Shown: positions 40,176 to 49,184 of the stretch, piece by piece
Layout: each line of letters opens with the position of its first letter
Numbering within the stretch: the first letter of the stretch is position 1
From: Pseudomonas peradeniyensis
GTDB lineage: Bacteria > Pseudomonadota > Gammaproteobacteria > Pseudomonadales > Pseudomonadaceae
NCBI RefSeq assembly: GCF_014268935.2
Contig: NZ_JABWRJ020000002.1
Coordinates: forward strand, 736,001-800,000
Reading direction: 5' to 3'
Length of the DNA stretch: 64,000 nucleotides
Made by a program: the position numbers and the translations under genes
Notes under the pieces: model-generated
The model's input: only the letters and a program-made list of their open reading frames with translations
Told to the model about the DNA's origin: nothing
Database searches by the model: none

Positions 40176-40715
40176 TTGCCTGCTTTCTACGTGACGTTCA
40201 CCTTGCTGCTGTTTCTGCTGAGCCTGTGTTTCGATGGCATCCTGATGGGCGTCGACGGGTATATGCCCGCCTTGCAGATAGTGCTCATGGGGCCTTGGGG
40301 CATTGCCATGGGGCTTTACCAGTGGTTCGCCAATCCGCTGCTGGGGCTGGCGCTGCTTGCTCACCGGCGTTTTCGCCGGCTGGCGCTTGCAGTCGGGATG
40401 ATCGCGCTGGGCCTGGCCCTCAGTTGCCTTGGCATCGAGCGGGTGCCGGACAACCGCAGCTATGACATCCAGCCCCTGACCGGGTTTGGCGCCGGGTATT
40501 ACCTGTGGACACTGGCGATCCTGCTGTTTTGCCTGGGGCAGGGCTGGTGGTGCCGCAAGGTGCGTTCGACGGCGGGTATGCCGGGTTGGCGTTGGTACGA
40601 CCTGGGGCTGATCGCAGTGCTGGCGGCGACGATCTACGCCGGGACGCTGATGCCGAGCCTGCGCGTTCAGATCAGTAGCTCCGCCCAGTCGATGGATCAG
40701 GCTGCGACACGCTGA
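40176..40715 (+). CDS. Membrane protein, tandem paralogue 1
   Basis: 179 residues with about four membrane helices. Distinct motifs: GPWGIAMGLYQWFANPLL, HRRFRRLALAVG, RVPDNRSYDIQPLTGFGAGY and YAGTLMPSLR. The only available start in frame is TTG 40176 after a stop at 40155; GGAG stands eight bases before it. The next gene encodes a close paralogue sharing every motif, so the pair arose by duplication. No known family; function unknown. Confidence 0.7.
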   Translation: MPAFYVTFTLLLFLLSLCFDGILMGVDGYMPALQIVLMGPWGIAMGLYQWFANPLLGLALLAHRRFRRLALAVGMIALGLALSCLGIERVPDNRSYDIQPLTGFGAGYYLWTLAILLFCLGQGWWCRKVRSTAGMPGWRWYDLGLIAVLAATIYAGTLMPSLRVQISSSAQSMDQAATR

Positions 40716-40769
40716 TGCAGCGCACCCGTCGGGTTTGGAAAGACGCCAGGGCTGGGTTAAGGTCGCAGC

Positions 40770-41336
40770 TTGTCCCGTTTTCTCCAGGTGCCTGACTTGC
40801 CCGCTTTCTACCTGACCGCCAGCCTGGCCCTGTACCTGCTGAGCCTGGCCTTCGATGGCGCCCTGACGGGGGCGGGTCGGCATGTGCCGGCGTTGCAGAT
40901 GCTGCTCTACGGCCCCTGGGGCATCGCCTTCGGTCTGTACCAGTGGTTCGCCAACCCGCTGCTGGCGCTGGCTATCCTCGCCCATCGACGGTTCCGCCGC
41001 ATGGCGCTGGTATGCGGCCTGGTGGCGCTGTACCTGGCGGCCAGCAGTTTCGCCATCACCCGCTTGCCGGACAACCAGAGCTACGCCTTCCAGGATGTGA
41101 CCGGCTTCGGCGCGGGCTTCTACCTGTGGTTGCTGGCGATCCTGGTGTTCTGCCTGGGGCAGCTGTGGTGGTGCTGGAAGGCGCGCTCGGCGGCGGATGT
41201 GCCGGGCTGGGGTTGGCTCGATGTGGCGCTGATCGCTGCCCTGAGCGTGGCGCTGTATGCCGGTACGCAGATGCCGTCGCTGCGTTTCGAGCCACACAAG
41301 GTGATCGTGCCGCCGGAGCAGCCGCGCACCTTGTGA
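40770..41336 (+). CDS. Membrane protein, tandem paralogue 2
   Basis: 188 residues, four likely membrane helices, collinear with the preceding protein: LPAFYLTASLALYLLSLAFD, GPWGIAFGLYQWFANPLL, RLPDNQSYAFQDVTGFGAGF, YAGTQMPSLR. TTG start at 40770 with AAGG seven bases upstream. Probably co-transcribed with paralogue 1. Unknown role. Confidence 0.72.
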   Translation: MSRFLQVPDLPAFYLTASLALYLLSLAFDGALTGAGRHVPALQMLLYGPWGIAFGLYQWFANPLLALAILAHRRFRRMALVCGLVALYLAASSFAITRLPDNQSYAFQDVTGFGAGFYLWLLAILVFCLGQLWWCWKARSAADVPGWGWLDVALIAALSVALYAGTQMPSLRFEPHKVIVPPEQPRTL

Positions 41337-41371
41337 TGGCAATTGCCCCTACAGGGCAGCACAATGACTGC

Positions 41372-41395
41372 GTGGGAGCGGGCTTGCCCCGCGAT
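41372..41395. repeat. Single REP element
   Basis: GTGGGAGCGGGCTTGCCCCG copy between the convergent membrane-protein and transporter genes; no partner nearby. Confidence 0.85.
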
Positions 41396-41415
41396 AGGGC
41401 TGCTATGTCAGGCGC

Positions 41416-41883
41416 TCAACGCGCCGTGCCCCACTGCACCACGATCATCCCGATCACGATCATCCCCACCCCCGCCAGCCGCAACAGGTTCACCGGCCGC
41501 TCCGGCAACCCCATCAAGCCAAACTGGTCGATCAGCAGCGACGACAGCACCTGCCCGGCCACCACGCAGACGATGAACCCGGCTGCCCCCAGGCGCGGCG
41601 TGAGCACCAGCGCCGCGGTGATGTACAGCACCCCGGCGACCCCGCCGAACCAGGTCCACCAGGGCGCATGGGCCAGTTGCTGCACCTGCGGCAGCGGCGC
41701 GCGCATCAGCAGCAGGGCCGGCACCAGCATCAGCAGGCTGACCAGCAACGACACCCCGGCGGCCCACAGCGGATGGCCGAGCATGCGCCCGAGCGCGGCG
41801 TTGCTGCCGGCCTGGAACGGCACGGCGGCCCCGGCGAGCAGAGCAATGAGCAAGGGGAGGGCGGCGAAGAGGCTGGCGGGCAT
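41416..41883 (-). CDS. DMT-family transporter, YdcZ/DUF606 type
   Basis: 155-residue membrane protein with five helices, the half-size form of the drug/metabolite transporter superfamily. FQAGSNAALGRMLGHPLWAA and GQVLSSLLIDQFGLMGLP are family-typical. ATG 41883 has AGGAG eight bases upstream. Divergent from a LysR regulator 91 bases away, which probably controls it. Half-size transporters work as dimers; the substrate is unknown. Confidence 0.87.
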   Translation of the reverse strand: MPASLFAALPLLIALLAGAAVPFQAGSNAALGRMLGHPLWAAGVSLLVSLLMLVPALLLMRAPLPQVQQLAHAPWWTWFGGVAGVLYITAALVLTPRLGAAGFIVCVVAGQVLSSLLIDQFGLMGLPERPVNLLRLAGVGMIVIGMIVVQWGTAR

Positions 41884-41974
41884 GGTGTCTACTCCTGGCA
41901 AGAACACTGGTCTTAGTCTCGATCATGCATTTCAATGATGGAAATTCGAACTTCGCACAGGTTGTATTCGTACC

Positions 41975-42895
41975 ATGGATGATCTGCGTCGCATCGACCT
42001 CAACCTGTTGCTGACCCTGCATGCCCTGCTCAGTGAGCAACATGTCTCCCGGGCGGCCCTGCGCCTGCATCGCAGCCAGCCGGCGGTCAGCCATGCCCTG
42101 GCACAGTTGCGCGAGCTCTTCGCCGACCCGCTGCTGGTGCGACGCGATGGCCGCCTGCAACTGACGGCCCGCGCCGAAGCCCTGCAGGCGCCGTTGCAGG
42201 AGGCGTTGCAGCAACTCGACGGACTGCTCGGCACGCCGGGCTTCGAGCCGGCGCGGGCACGGCGCGCCTTTCGCCTGGCCATGTCCGACTACGGCGCCCG
42301 TGTGGTGCTGCCAGCGCTGATGCGCCTGTTGCGGCGCGAAGCACCGGGCATTGACCTGGTGGTGTCCCAGGGCAGCCGCGAGGCGATGCTCGGCCAGTTG
42401 ATCGACGGCGAGGCGGACCTGGCGCTGGGCGTGTTCCCGGAGCTGCCGACGGAAATGGCCCAGCAGGTGCTGTTCGAGGAGTACTTCGTCTGCCTGGCCG
42501 ACCGGGCCAGCCTGCCGCCCCGCGGCGGCCTGGCGCTCGAACCGTGGCTGGCGCGGCCCCATGTACTGGTGGCGGTACGCCCCGGCATCGACAACGAGAT
42601 CGACCAGGCCCTGGCCAGCTTGGGCGCACGCCGACGCATCGCCCTGACCTTGCCGCATTGGGGCGTGGCCCAAAGTGTCATTGCCGGGACCGACCTGGTG
42701 CTCACCGTGGCCCGCCGCAGCCTTGCCGGTGCCCGGCTGGACCCGGCGCTGCGCCAGTTCGCGCCGCCCCTGGCGATCTCGCCGTTCGCCTTTGCCCAGG
42801 CCTGGCATTCGCGTCGTGACGGCGATGCCGGGCACCGCTGGCTGCGGGCGCGGATCCAGGCGCTGTGTGTGAACGAAGGCGCGGCAGGGTGCTAG
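41975..42895 (+). CDS. LysR-family transcriptional regulator
   Basis: 306 residues. The winged helix-turn-helix occupies residues 1-65 (DLRRIDLNLLLTLHALLSEQ, AALRLHRSQPAVSHALAQLR), followed by a periplasmic-binding-protein-like effector domain (about 95-295). The opening RRIDLNLLLTL places it in the NodD/SyrM-like subgroup. Divergent from the DUF606 transporter gene, the usual target arrangement. The effector is unknown. Confidence 0.92.
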   Translation: MDDLRRIDLNLLLTLHALLSEQHVSRAALRLHRSQPAVSHALAQLRELFADPLLVRRDGRLQLTARAEALQAPLQEALQQLDGLLGTPGFEPARARRAFRLAMSDYGARVVLPALMRLLRREAPGIDLVVSQGSREAMLGQLIDGEADLALGVFPELPTEMAQQVLFEEYFVCLADRASLPPRGGLALEPWLARPHVLVAVRPGIDNEIDQALASLGARRRIALTLPHWGVAQSVIAGTDLVLTVARRSLAGARLDPALRQFAPPLAISPFAFAQAWHSRRDGDAGHRWLRARIQALCVNEGAAGC

Positions 42896-42929
42896 GCTGT
42901 GCCGCATTCATCTGCGAAAAGGAAAGCCC

Positions 42930-43316
42930 ATGTTCAAGCATTGCCTGGTCGGCGCTGCCGCCCTGCTGATCGCCGCTGGCGCCCAGGCCGAGGACTATTC
43001 GCCCACCTACACCCAGTGCATGGACAAGGCCTCCAGCACCCTGGCCATGGGCGCCTGCATCCAGGCCGAGACCCAGCTGCAGGATGACCGGTTGAACCGC
43101 GTCTACAAGCAGCTGATGGCCAAGCTCGACAGCCAGCAGCAGAAGGACCTGCGCGAAGTCCAGCGCACCTGGATGAAGTACCGCGACGGCAACTGCGCGT
43201 TTCACGGCAAGTTGAGCAACGGCAGCATCTACCGCATCGAAGGCGCGATGTGCGAGATGGACATGAGCAAGGACCGGGCGGCGGAGCTGCAGCGGGTGCT
43301 CAGCCCGGGGCAGTAG
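42930..43316 (+). CDS. LprI-family periplasmic protein (DUF1311)
   Basis: 128 residues with a signal peptide (MFKHCLVGAAALLIAAGAQA|ED). The mature part matches LprI/DUF1311 proteins: TQCMDKASSTLAMGACIQAE, LNRVYKQLMAKLDSQQQKDL, VQRTWMKYRDGNCAF and a terminal Cys in GAMCEMDMSKDRAAEL, four cysteines for two disulfides. LprI of Mycobacterium inhibits lysozyme; most bacterial homologues are untested. Confidence 0.87.
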   Translation: MFKHCLVGAAALLIAAGAQAEDYSPTYTQCMDKASSTLAMGACIQAETQLQDDRLNRVYKQLMAKLDSQQQKDLREVQRTWMKYRDGNCAFHGKLSNGSIYRIEGAMCEMDMSKDRAAELQRVLSPGQ

Positions 43317-43383
43317 TGCAGCATCAGCTTACAGATTGATGGGTCAACTGGTCGGCTGAAGGGTATCGCCAGAACCTTGATGG

Positions 43384-43399
43384 CTGTATTTTTGTACAG
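43384..43399 (+). promoter_or_regulatory. LexA (SOS) box upstream of the Panacea pair
   Basis: CTGTATTTTTGTACAG fits the gammaproteobacterial SOS consensus CTG-N10-CAG, with CTGT and ACAG fully palindromic ends and a T-rich centre. It lies 35-50 bases before the ATG of the antitoxin gene, inside the 117-base gap after lprI, where the promoter must be. Confidence 0.7.
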
Positions 43400-43433
43400 C
43401 TCATGGACAGTGTGTTCACCAAGGGAGAAGCCC

Positions 43434-43874
43434 ATGCCTGACAGCACCGATGTCGCCAACTACTTCCTCACGCTGGAAGGCGAGGCGGGTGAGATCTCGA
43501 ACCTGAAGCTGCAGAAGCTGGTTTATTACGCGCAAGGCTTCAGCCTGGCTTTGCTGGGCGGGCCGTTGTTCGAAGAGCGAATCGAGGCCTGGATGCATGG
43601 CCCGGTGGTGCCCGATCTCTACCGCCGGTTCAGCCAGCACGGCTCGAACCCGATTCCGGTGCCTGCGGTGTTCGAGCCGACCTGCTTTTCCCGGGATCAG
43701 ACCCGTCTGATCAAGGAGGTCTTCGAGGTCTATGGGCAGTATTCGGCGTGGAAGCTCCGCCAACTGACCCATGAAGAAGACCCATGGCGGGACAATTATC
43801 AGGAGGGCGCTTTCAGCCGGGAGATTCCCCGGGACGAAATGCAGCGCTATTTCAGGAACCACCTGGTGAACTGA
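43434..43874 (+). CDS. Panacea-domain antitoxin (SocA/GepA-like, DUF4065)
   Basis: 146 residues with the Panacea fold. Typical sequence: DVANYFLTLEGEAGEISNLK, LQKLVYYAQGFSLALLGGPL, FEERIEAWMHGPVVPDLYRR and the C-terminal DPWRDNYQEGAFSREIPRDE. Panacea proteins neutralise many unrelated toxins in PanAT systems and also serve as proteolysis adaptors (SocA). ATG 43434 has AAGGGAG six bases upstream. A second gene of toxin size starts three bases after the stop. A LexA box upstream suggests induction by DNA damage. Confidence 0.87.
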   Translation: MPDSTDVANYFLTLEGEAGEISNLKLQKLVYYAQGFSLALLGGPLFEERIEAWMHGPVVPDLYRRFSQHGSNPIPVPAVFEPTCFSRDQTRLIKEVFEVYGQYSAWKLRQLTHEEDPWRDNYQEGAFSREIPRDEMQRYFRNHLVN

Positions 43875-43877
43875 GCA

Positions 43878-44294
43878 ATGGTACGCAAGCGGCTCAAGGA
43901 GCGAGACGCCCAGGGAAATCAAGTCAGGGCACGCCACATGGTAGGCGAGGCTGACGATTCGGACTTGCGCCCACCAGTGTTCTCACTGGAGTACCTGCAA
44001 TCAGGTTGGTGCATTCAGGATTGCCAGCAGGCGGAGCGGGCCCGGATGCTCGAGCGGCTGCGCCAGATCAGCCAGCGTACGTGGCGAGAGATTCGCCAGC
44101 TCGATCGACACGGTTATGGCACGGAGACGATTTCGCGCGGCAGTATCAGGGCTGTGTTGCCTTCATTCCTCACCGAGGATGTTCGGTTGCTGGCGTTCAG
44201 GGCTTTCGATCTGGTGGCGATGGTGGGGTATCGCAGCGGGCGGATCTTTCATGTGATCTGGATAGATCGTGAGTTCAAGTTGTACAGGCATTGA
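43878..44294 (+). CDS. Probable toxin partner of the Panacea protein
   Basis: 138 residues, basic. Begins MVRKRLKERDAQGNQVRARH and ends with VGYRSGRIFHVIWIDREFKL plus YRH. The run R-x-FHVIWIDREFxLYxH at the extreme C-terminus resembles the last strands of small RelE-like toxin folds; PISRGSIRAVLPSF-like ISRGSIRAVLPSFLTEDVRL precedes it. Separated from the antitoxin by three bases, so co-translated. I recall this protein type beside Panacea or other antitoxins in many bacteria, but a catalytic residue set cannot be assigned by eye; RNase or translation toxin activity is inference. Confidence 0.65.
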   Translation: MVRKRLKERDAQGNQVRARHMVGEADDSDLRPPVFSLEYLQSGWCIQDCQQAERARMLERLRQISQRTWREIRQLDRHGYGTETISRGSIRAVLPSFLTEDVRLLAFRAFDLVAMVGYRSGRIFHVIWIDREFKLYRH

Positions 44295-44340
44295 CGTTAA
44301 GTGCAGTGACTCCTTTGGTGGGCCAGGCCAGTTGGGTATG

Positions 44341-44400
44341 GCACCGGCTTTGCCGGTGTTCGCGGGGCAAGCCCGCTCCTACAGGGGGGAGGAGCGGGCC
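44341..44400. repeat. REP element with degenerate partner
   Basis: TTCGCGGGGCAAGCCCGCTC forms a normal REP; GGAGGAGCGGGCC at 44388-44400 is a shortened inverted partner. A small hairpin CACCGGCTTTGCCGGTG lies in front (44343-44359). Together they separate the convergent toxin and selU genes. Confidence 0.75.
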
Positions 44401-44406
44401 AGTGAT

Positions 44407-45519
44407 TCAGGCGCCGTGGTACTCGCGCAGTGCCCGGGCCTTCAGGTATTCACGCACCTCCACGCCGTCTCCGGCGAACTCGATCCGCTGTGCCTTGGCC
44501 GCACGCTGGTAGGCGTACATCGGGTCGTAGTATTCCTTGAGCAGCCCTTCGATCCACCCTCGGTGCAGGCTCACGTCACCACTGCGCAACTGCTCCTCCA
44601 GCGCCTGGTCGAGCAACGCCGACAGCCGCTGGAAGCGCTCGCCGCCCAGGCGCTTGTAGATGTTGGCCATGCTCTGGCGCATGCGCTCGGCGAACAGCGG
44701 GCCGCCGGCTTCTTCACCGTGCACGGCGATGTACTCGGCGCACAGGTTGATCACATAGTCGCGCAGGATGCGTTCCACGCGATGCGCGAAGCTGTCTTCA
44801 AGCCACACCAGCGGATAGCGCTGCATGCCCTGGTACAGCTCCAGTGGCACCGCGCAGCTGCCGACCACGCGGCCTTCGTCCTCGAGCACGAACTGGCCGA
44901 CGCCACGCTCGCGTTTCTTGAGGATGTCGATGGCCAGCGCATTCTCGAAATCGATCTGCGCCGGCTGCGCCGTGGCGCGCTTGCCGAAGCTGGAGCCGCG
45001 GTGGTTGGCGTGGCCTTCGAGGTCGAGCACGTTGTCCAGTTGGTGCAGTACATCGGTCTTGCCGGTGCCGGTCAGTCCGCCCAGCAAAACGAACGCGCAC
45101 TGCTGCACCGCCTGCAGCGTGGTATCCATCAGCAGGGTGCGCATGGCCTTGTAGCCGCCCACCACCTTTGGATACTGGATGCCAGCGTCCTTGAGCCAGC
45201 CCTGGACGATCTGCGAGCGCAGGCCGCCACGGAAGCAGTAGAGGTAGCCGTCGGGATGGGCCTGGGTGAACGCGGCCCAGGCCTCCAGGCGCTGTTGCTT
45301 GAGCCCACCGTTGACCAACTGGTGGCCCAGGGCGATGGCGGCGGCCTGGCCCTGCTGCTTGTAGCAGGTGCCGACCTTCTGCCGCTCCTGGTCGTTCATC
45401 AGCGGCAGGTTGACGGCGCCGGGGAAGGCGCCCTTGGTGAATTCGATCGGCGCGCGCATGTCCATCATCGGCACGTCGTCGAGGAACAGCTGTTTCAGCT
45501 CGGTGCAGTCGGGGCGCAT
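44407..45519 (-). CDS. selU: tRNA 2-selenouridine synthase SelU/MnmH
   Basis: 370 residues. An N-terminal rhodanese domain (residues about 5-130) has the catalytic loop [12 protein letters not shown] with its Cys; a P-loop domain follows with Walker [13 protein letters not shown]. It uses selenophosphate to replace sulfur by selenium at the wobble 2-thiouridine of tRNAs for Lys, Glu and Gln. The ATG overlaps the selD stop by one base (TGATG), so both are in one operon and SelD supplies the substrate. Confidence 0.95.
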   Translation of the reverse strand: MRPDCTELKQLFLDDVPMMDMRAPIEFTKGAFPGAVNLPLMNDQERQKVGTCYKQQGQAAAIALGHQLVNGGLKQQRLEAWAAFTQAHPDGYLYCFRGGLRSQIVQGWLKDAGIQYPKVVGGYKAMRTLLMDTTLQAVQQCAFVLLGGLTGTGKTDVLHQLDNVLDLEGHANHRGSSFGKRATAQPAQIDFENALAIDILKKRERGVGQFVLEDEGRVVGSCAVPLELYQGMQRYPLVWLEDSFAHRVERILRDYVINLCAEYIAVHGEEAGGPLFAERMRQSMANIYKRLGGERFQRLSALLDQALEEQLRSGDVSLHRGWIEGLLKEYYDPMYAYQRAAKAQRIEFAGDGVEVREYLKARALREYHGA

Positions 45520-46553
45520 CAGATCACCTCGACTGCGTGGCTCTGTCGCTCGACCAGCTCGCCGATCGGCGCCAGTTCGAGCCCGAGTTCCCGCGCCACG
45601 GCGAGGAATTCGGCCTCGCCCTGCGGGGTGACCGCCACCAGCAGGCCGCCGCTGGTCTGCGGGTCGCACAGCAGGTGCTTCTGCTCGTCGCTCAGCGCGC
45701 CGATCTTGTGGCCGTAGCTGTCGAAGTTGCGCAGGGTGCCGCCGGGGATGCAGCCCTCGGCCAGGTAGTGTTCGACGCTGGGCAGGCGTGGTACGGCAGC
45801 GAACTGCAGGCGGGCGGTGAGGCCGCTGCCCTCGGCGACTTCGACCAGGTGGCCGAGCAGGCCGAAACCGGTGACGTCGGTCATCGCCTGCACGCCGTCG
45901 AGCTTGCCGAAGCGGCTGCCCGGGGTGTTGAGGGTGCACATCCAGTCACGGGCCAGGCCCTGGTCCTGTTCGCGCAGCTTGGCCTTCTTCTCGGCGGTGG
46001 TGAGAATGCCGATGCCCAGCGGCTTGGTCAGGTACAGGCGGCAGCCGATGCTGGCGGTGTCGTTGCGCTTGAGGTGGCGCTTGCTCACCACGCCGGTCAC
46101 AGCCAGGCCGAAGATCGGCTCGGGGGCGTCGATGGAGTGGCCGCCAGCCAGCGGGATGCCGGCTTCGGCGCAGACGGCGCGGCCACCGCGGATCACCTCG
46201 CGGGCGACTTCCGGCGGCAGCACGTTGATCGGCCAGCCGAGGATGGCGATGGCCATCAGCGGGTCGCCGCCCATGGCGTAGATGTCGCTGATGGCGTTGG
46301 TGGCGGCGATGCGACCGAAGTCGTACGGGTCGTCGACGATCGGCATGAAGAAGTCGGTGGTCGAGACCACGCCGCGCTCGTCATCCAGGGCATAGACGGC
46401 GGCGTCGTCGCGCGAGGCGTTGCCGACCCAGAGTTTCGGGTCGAGGGCCTGGGTGCCGCTTTCGGCGAGGATCACATCCAGGACCTTGGGAGAAATCTTG
46501 CAGCCACAGCCAGCGCCGTGGCTGTACTGTGTCAGACGAATCGGCTCGCTCAT
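45519..46553 (-). CDS. selD: Selenide, water dikinase SelD (selenophosphate synthase)
   Basis: 344 residues, PurM/AIR synthase fold. The active-site segment is [15 protein letters not shown] near residue 15, with Cys (not selenocysteine) and the essential Lys. Also seen are the Asp-rich [20 protein letters not shown] and [13 protein letters not shown]. It makes selenophosphate from selenide and ATP for selenouridine and selenoprotein synthesis. ATG 46553 chosen; the frame runs open farther upstream but without a ribosome site and through a REP. The divergent neighbour is a putative selenium oxyanion importer. Confidence 0.96.
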   Translation of the reverse strand: MSEPIRLTQYSHGAGCGCKISPKVLDVILAESGTQALDPKLWVGNASRDDAAVYALDDERGVVSTTDFFMPIVDDPYDFGRIAATNAISDIYAMGGDPLMAIAILGWPINVLPPEVAREVIRGGRAVCAEAGIPLAGGHSIDAPEPIFGLAVTGVVSKRHLKRNDTASIGCRLYLTKPLGIGILTTAEKKAKLREQDQGLARDWMCTLNTPGSRFGKLDGVQAMTDVTGFGLLGHLVEVAEGSGLTARLQFAAVPRLPSVEHYLAEGCIPGGTLRNFDSYGHKIGALSDEQKHLLCDPQTSGGLLVAVTPQGEAEFLAVARELGLELAPIGELVERQSHAVEVI

Positions 46554-46637
46554 GTGCACCTCGACTTTTCGTGATGCGCGATTGTAGCAAAGCTGGCCTT
46601 TGTGCCTGTGGCTCTTATACTTCCCTCGTTTGCCAGC

Positions 46638-46661
46638 ATCGCGGGGCAGGCCCGCTCCCAC
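46638..46661. repeat. Single REP element between divergent genes
   Basis: ATCGCGGGGCAGGCCCGCTC, one copy, lies between selD and the ABC operon, 57 bases before the substrate-binding protein start. REPs in this window are otherwise mostly downstream of genes; here it must sit in or near a promoter region. Confidence 0.8.
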
Positions 46662-46717
46662 GCAGACCCGCGATGCGACACCGACTCATGCCCCGCTATC
46701 GAACCGGAGAATCCCCC

Positions 46718-47572
46718 ATGCTCAAACGCCCCTTGGCCCTGTTTGCCGGCCTCGCGCTGTCCTGCTGCGCGGTGATCGCCCAGGCCGCCGATGTGCTGCG
46801 CGTCAGCGCTATCCCCGACGAGGCGCCGACCGAACTGCTGCGCAAGTTCAAGCCGCTGGGCGAGTACCTCGAGCAGCAACTGGGCATGAAGGTGCAGTTC
46901 GTGCCGGTGGCCGATTACCCGGCGGTGGTCGAGTCGCTGGCCAGCGATCGCCTGGACCTGGCCTGGCTGGGGGGCTTCACCTTCGTCCAGGTGCACCTGA
47001 AGGACCCCAAGGCCACGCCGCTGGTGCAGCGTGAGCAGGATGCCAAGTTCACCAGCAAGTTCATCACCGCCAACCCTGACGTGAAGAGCCTCAAGGACCT
47101 GAAGGGCAAGACCTTCGCCTTCGGTTCGATTTCGTCCACCTCGGGCAGCCTGATGCCGCGTTACTTCATGCTCAAGAACGACAACATCAAGCCCGAGGAG
47201 TACTTCAGCCGCGTCGCCTATTCCGGCGCCCACGATGCCACCGCCGCCTGGGTCCAGGCCGGCAAGGCCGATGCCGGCGTGCTCAACGCCAGCGTCTGGG
47301 ACAAGCTGGTCGCGGCGGGCAAGGTCGACACCAGCAAGGTGAAGGTGTTCGCCACCACGCCGGAGTACTTCGACTACAACTGGACCGTGCGCGGCAACAT
47401 GGATCCGGCACTGAAAGAAAAGATCAAGCAGGCCTTCCTCGCCCTGGACCCGACCAAGCCTGCGGACAAGGCGATCCTCGACCTGCAGGCCGCCAGCCGC
47501 TTCATCGAGACCAGGCCCGAGAACTACGCGGGCACCGAGCAAGCCGCGCGTGAGGCCGGTCTGCTCAAGTGA
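46718..47572 (+). CDS. PhnD-like substrate-binding protein, putative selenate/selenite ABC importer
   Basis: 284 residues with signal peptide ([18 protein letters not shown]). The mature protein has the PhnD/PtxB fold: [62 protein letters not shown] 46718 follows CGGAGA. Phosphonate-type binding proteins bind tetrahedral oxyanions; linkage to selD/selU suggests a selenium oxyanion, and Pseudomonas proteins in this setting are commonly labelled putative selenate transporters. Ligand not proven by sequence. First gene of a four-gene operon with overlapping junctions. Confidence 0.85.
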   Translation: MLKRPLALFAGLALSCCAVIAQAADVLRVSAIPDEAPTELLRKFKPLGEYLEQQLGMKVQFVPVADYPAVVESLASDRLDLAWLGGFTFVQVHLKDPKATPLVQREQDAKFTSKFITANPDVKSLKDLKGKTFAFGSISSTSGSLMPRYFMLKNDNIKPEEYFSRVAYSGAHDATAAWVQAGKADAGVLNASVWDKLVAAGKVDTSKVKVFATTPEYFDYNWTVRGNMDPALKEKIKQAFLALDPTKPADKAILDLQAASRFIETRPENYAGTEQAAREAGLLK

Positions 47573-48363
47573 GTATCCGTGTTCAGGGCGCCAGTGTGCG
47601 CCATGGTCAGGTCCAGGCCTTGAGCGCGGTGGACCTGCTGATCGGCCAGGGCGAGCGAGTGGCGATCATCGGTCCGTCCGGGGCCGGCAAGTCCAGCCTG
47701 CTGCACCTGATGGGTACCGCCGTGCCGCCCAGTGACGGGCGGTTGGAGTTGTTGGGCGAGCAGCCCTGGGCATTGTCTGCCCGTGCCCGCCAGCGCTTGC
47801 GCGCACGGGTTGGCCTGGTGCACCAGGCGCCGCCCCTGCCGCCGCGCCAGCGAGTGGTCACCGCTGTGCTGGCGGGGCGCCTGGGGCAGTGGGGCACATT
47901 GCGCGGGCTGCTCAACCTGATCCACCCCGGCGATGTGCCCGGTGCCCGTGCAGCGCTGGCCGAGCTGGGCATGGCCGACAAGCTGTTCGCCCAGTGCGGG
48001 CAGTTGTCCGGTGGCCAGTTGCAGCGGGTCGGCATTGCTCGCGCCTTGTACCAGCGACCCGAAGTGCTGCTGACCGACGAGCCGGTCTCGGCCATGGACC
48101 CGGTGCTGGCCGATCACAGCTTGGCACTGCTCAACCGCCATGCCCAGGCCCATGGCGTGACCCTGGTCGCCAGCCTGCACGCGGTTGAGCTCGCCCTGGC
48201 GTATTTTCCGCGCATCGTGGGCATTCGTGCCGGGCAGGTGGCGTTCGACTGCCCGGCAGCAGCGGTCAGCGAAGCGATGCTCGATGCCTTGTACGCCAAC
48301 GAGCAACTGGCCTCGCCTGTTGCCGCGACGGCGAGCCTGCAGGTGCAGATCCCGCGATGCTGA
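47569..48363 (+). CDS. PhnC-like ABC transporter ATP-binding protein
   Basis: 264-residue ATPase subunit. Walker [18 protein letters not shown]-loop [16 protein letters not shown], signature [20 protein letters not shown], Walker [14 protein letters not shown] and H-loop [10 protein letters not shown] are all intact. GTG start overlapping the stop of the binding-protein gene (GTGA). Confidence 0.92.
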   Translation: MSIRVQGASVRHGQVQALSAVDLLIGQGERVAIIGPSGAGKSSLLHLMGTAVPPSDGRLELLGEQPWALSARARQRLRARVGLVHQAPPLPPRQRVVTAVLAGRLGQWGTLRGLLNLIHPGDVPGARAALAELGMADKLFAQCGQLSGGQLQRVGIARALYQRPEVLLTDEPVSAMDPVLADHSLALLNRHAQAHGVTLVASLHAVELALAYFPRIVGIRAGQVAFDCPAAAVSEAMLDALYANEQLASPVAATASLQVQIPRC

Positions 48364-49184
48364 GCACTGACCAACGCGATCCCGCAGCTATCCCTCGCGT
48401 GTTGCTGACCCTGCTGTGCCTGGCGTTGCTGTGGCCGGGCTTGCACTTGAGCGAGCTGGATCCCGGTGTGCTGTTGCAGGCCGAGAACCGTCAGCAGATG
48501 GCCGGTTTTGTCAGCGCGTTCTGGCCCCCGGCCCATGACGCCGGGTTTCTCGACCTGCTGTTCACCGCCACCGTGCAGACCCTGGCCGTGGCCACGGCGG
48601 GCATGACCCTGGCGCTGCTGCTGGCGGTACCGGCCAGCCTGCTGGCCAGCCGGGCGCTGTCGCTGCGGGCGGCTTCCAATGGTGGACGTTTGGAACCGTT
48701 GTCACGCGCTGCGCGCCTGCCGGTGCGCGGCGTGCTGATCTTCCTGCGCAGCGTGCCCGAGATCGTCTGGGCCCTGCTGTTCGTCCGCGCCGTGGGCCTG
48801 GGCCCGACCGCCGGGGTGCTGGCCATTGCCATCACCTACAGCGGCATGCTCGGCAAGGTCTACGCGGAGATCTTCGAGTCGGTGGACCAGCGCCCGGCCC
48901 ATGCCTTGCTCCAGGCCGGCAGCAGCCGGTTGTCGGCGTTTCTCTACGGCACCCTGCCCGAGGCCGCGAGCGAAGTGGTGTCCTACACGGTGTACCGCTG
49001 GGAATGCGCGGTGCGCGCCTCGGTGGTGATGGGCTTCGTCGGCGCCGGCGGCCTGGGCCAGCAGATCGACTTGTCGATGCGCATGTTCGCCGGCGCCGAG
49101 GTGGTGAGCATGCTGCTGACCTTCCTGTTGCTGGTGGTGCTTGCGGACCTGCTCAGTCGCTTCCTGCGCGGGAGGCTCGCATGA
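48357..49184 (+). CDS. PhnE-like ABC permease, first subunit
   Basis: 275 residues, about five to six helices. The coupling segment contains [20 protein letters not shown] and the permease-typical [19 protein letters not shown]. Overlaps the ATPase gene by seven bases. Pairs with the following permease. Confidence 0.9.
   Translation: MLSTDQRDPAAIPRVLLTLLCLALLWPGLHLSELDPGVLLQAENRQQMAGFVSAFWPPAHDAGFLDLLFTATVQTLAVATAGMTLALLLAVPASLLASRALSLRAASNGGRLEPLSRAARLPVRGVLIFLRSVPEIVWALLFVRAVGLGPTAGVLAIAITYSGMLGKVYAEIFESVDQRPAHALLQAGSSRLSAFLYGTLPEAASEVVSYTVYRWECAVRASVVMGFVGAGGLGQQIDLSMRMFAGAEVVSMLLTFLLLVVLADLLSRFLRGRLA

Noticed and set aside
45522..45939. N-terminal extension of the selU frame upstream of 45519
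   Set aside because: The open frame continues into selD in another phase with Arg/Pro-rich translation; the true SelU start overlaps the selD stop.
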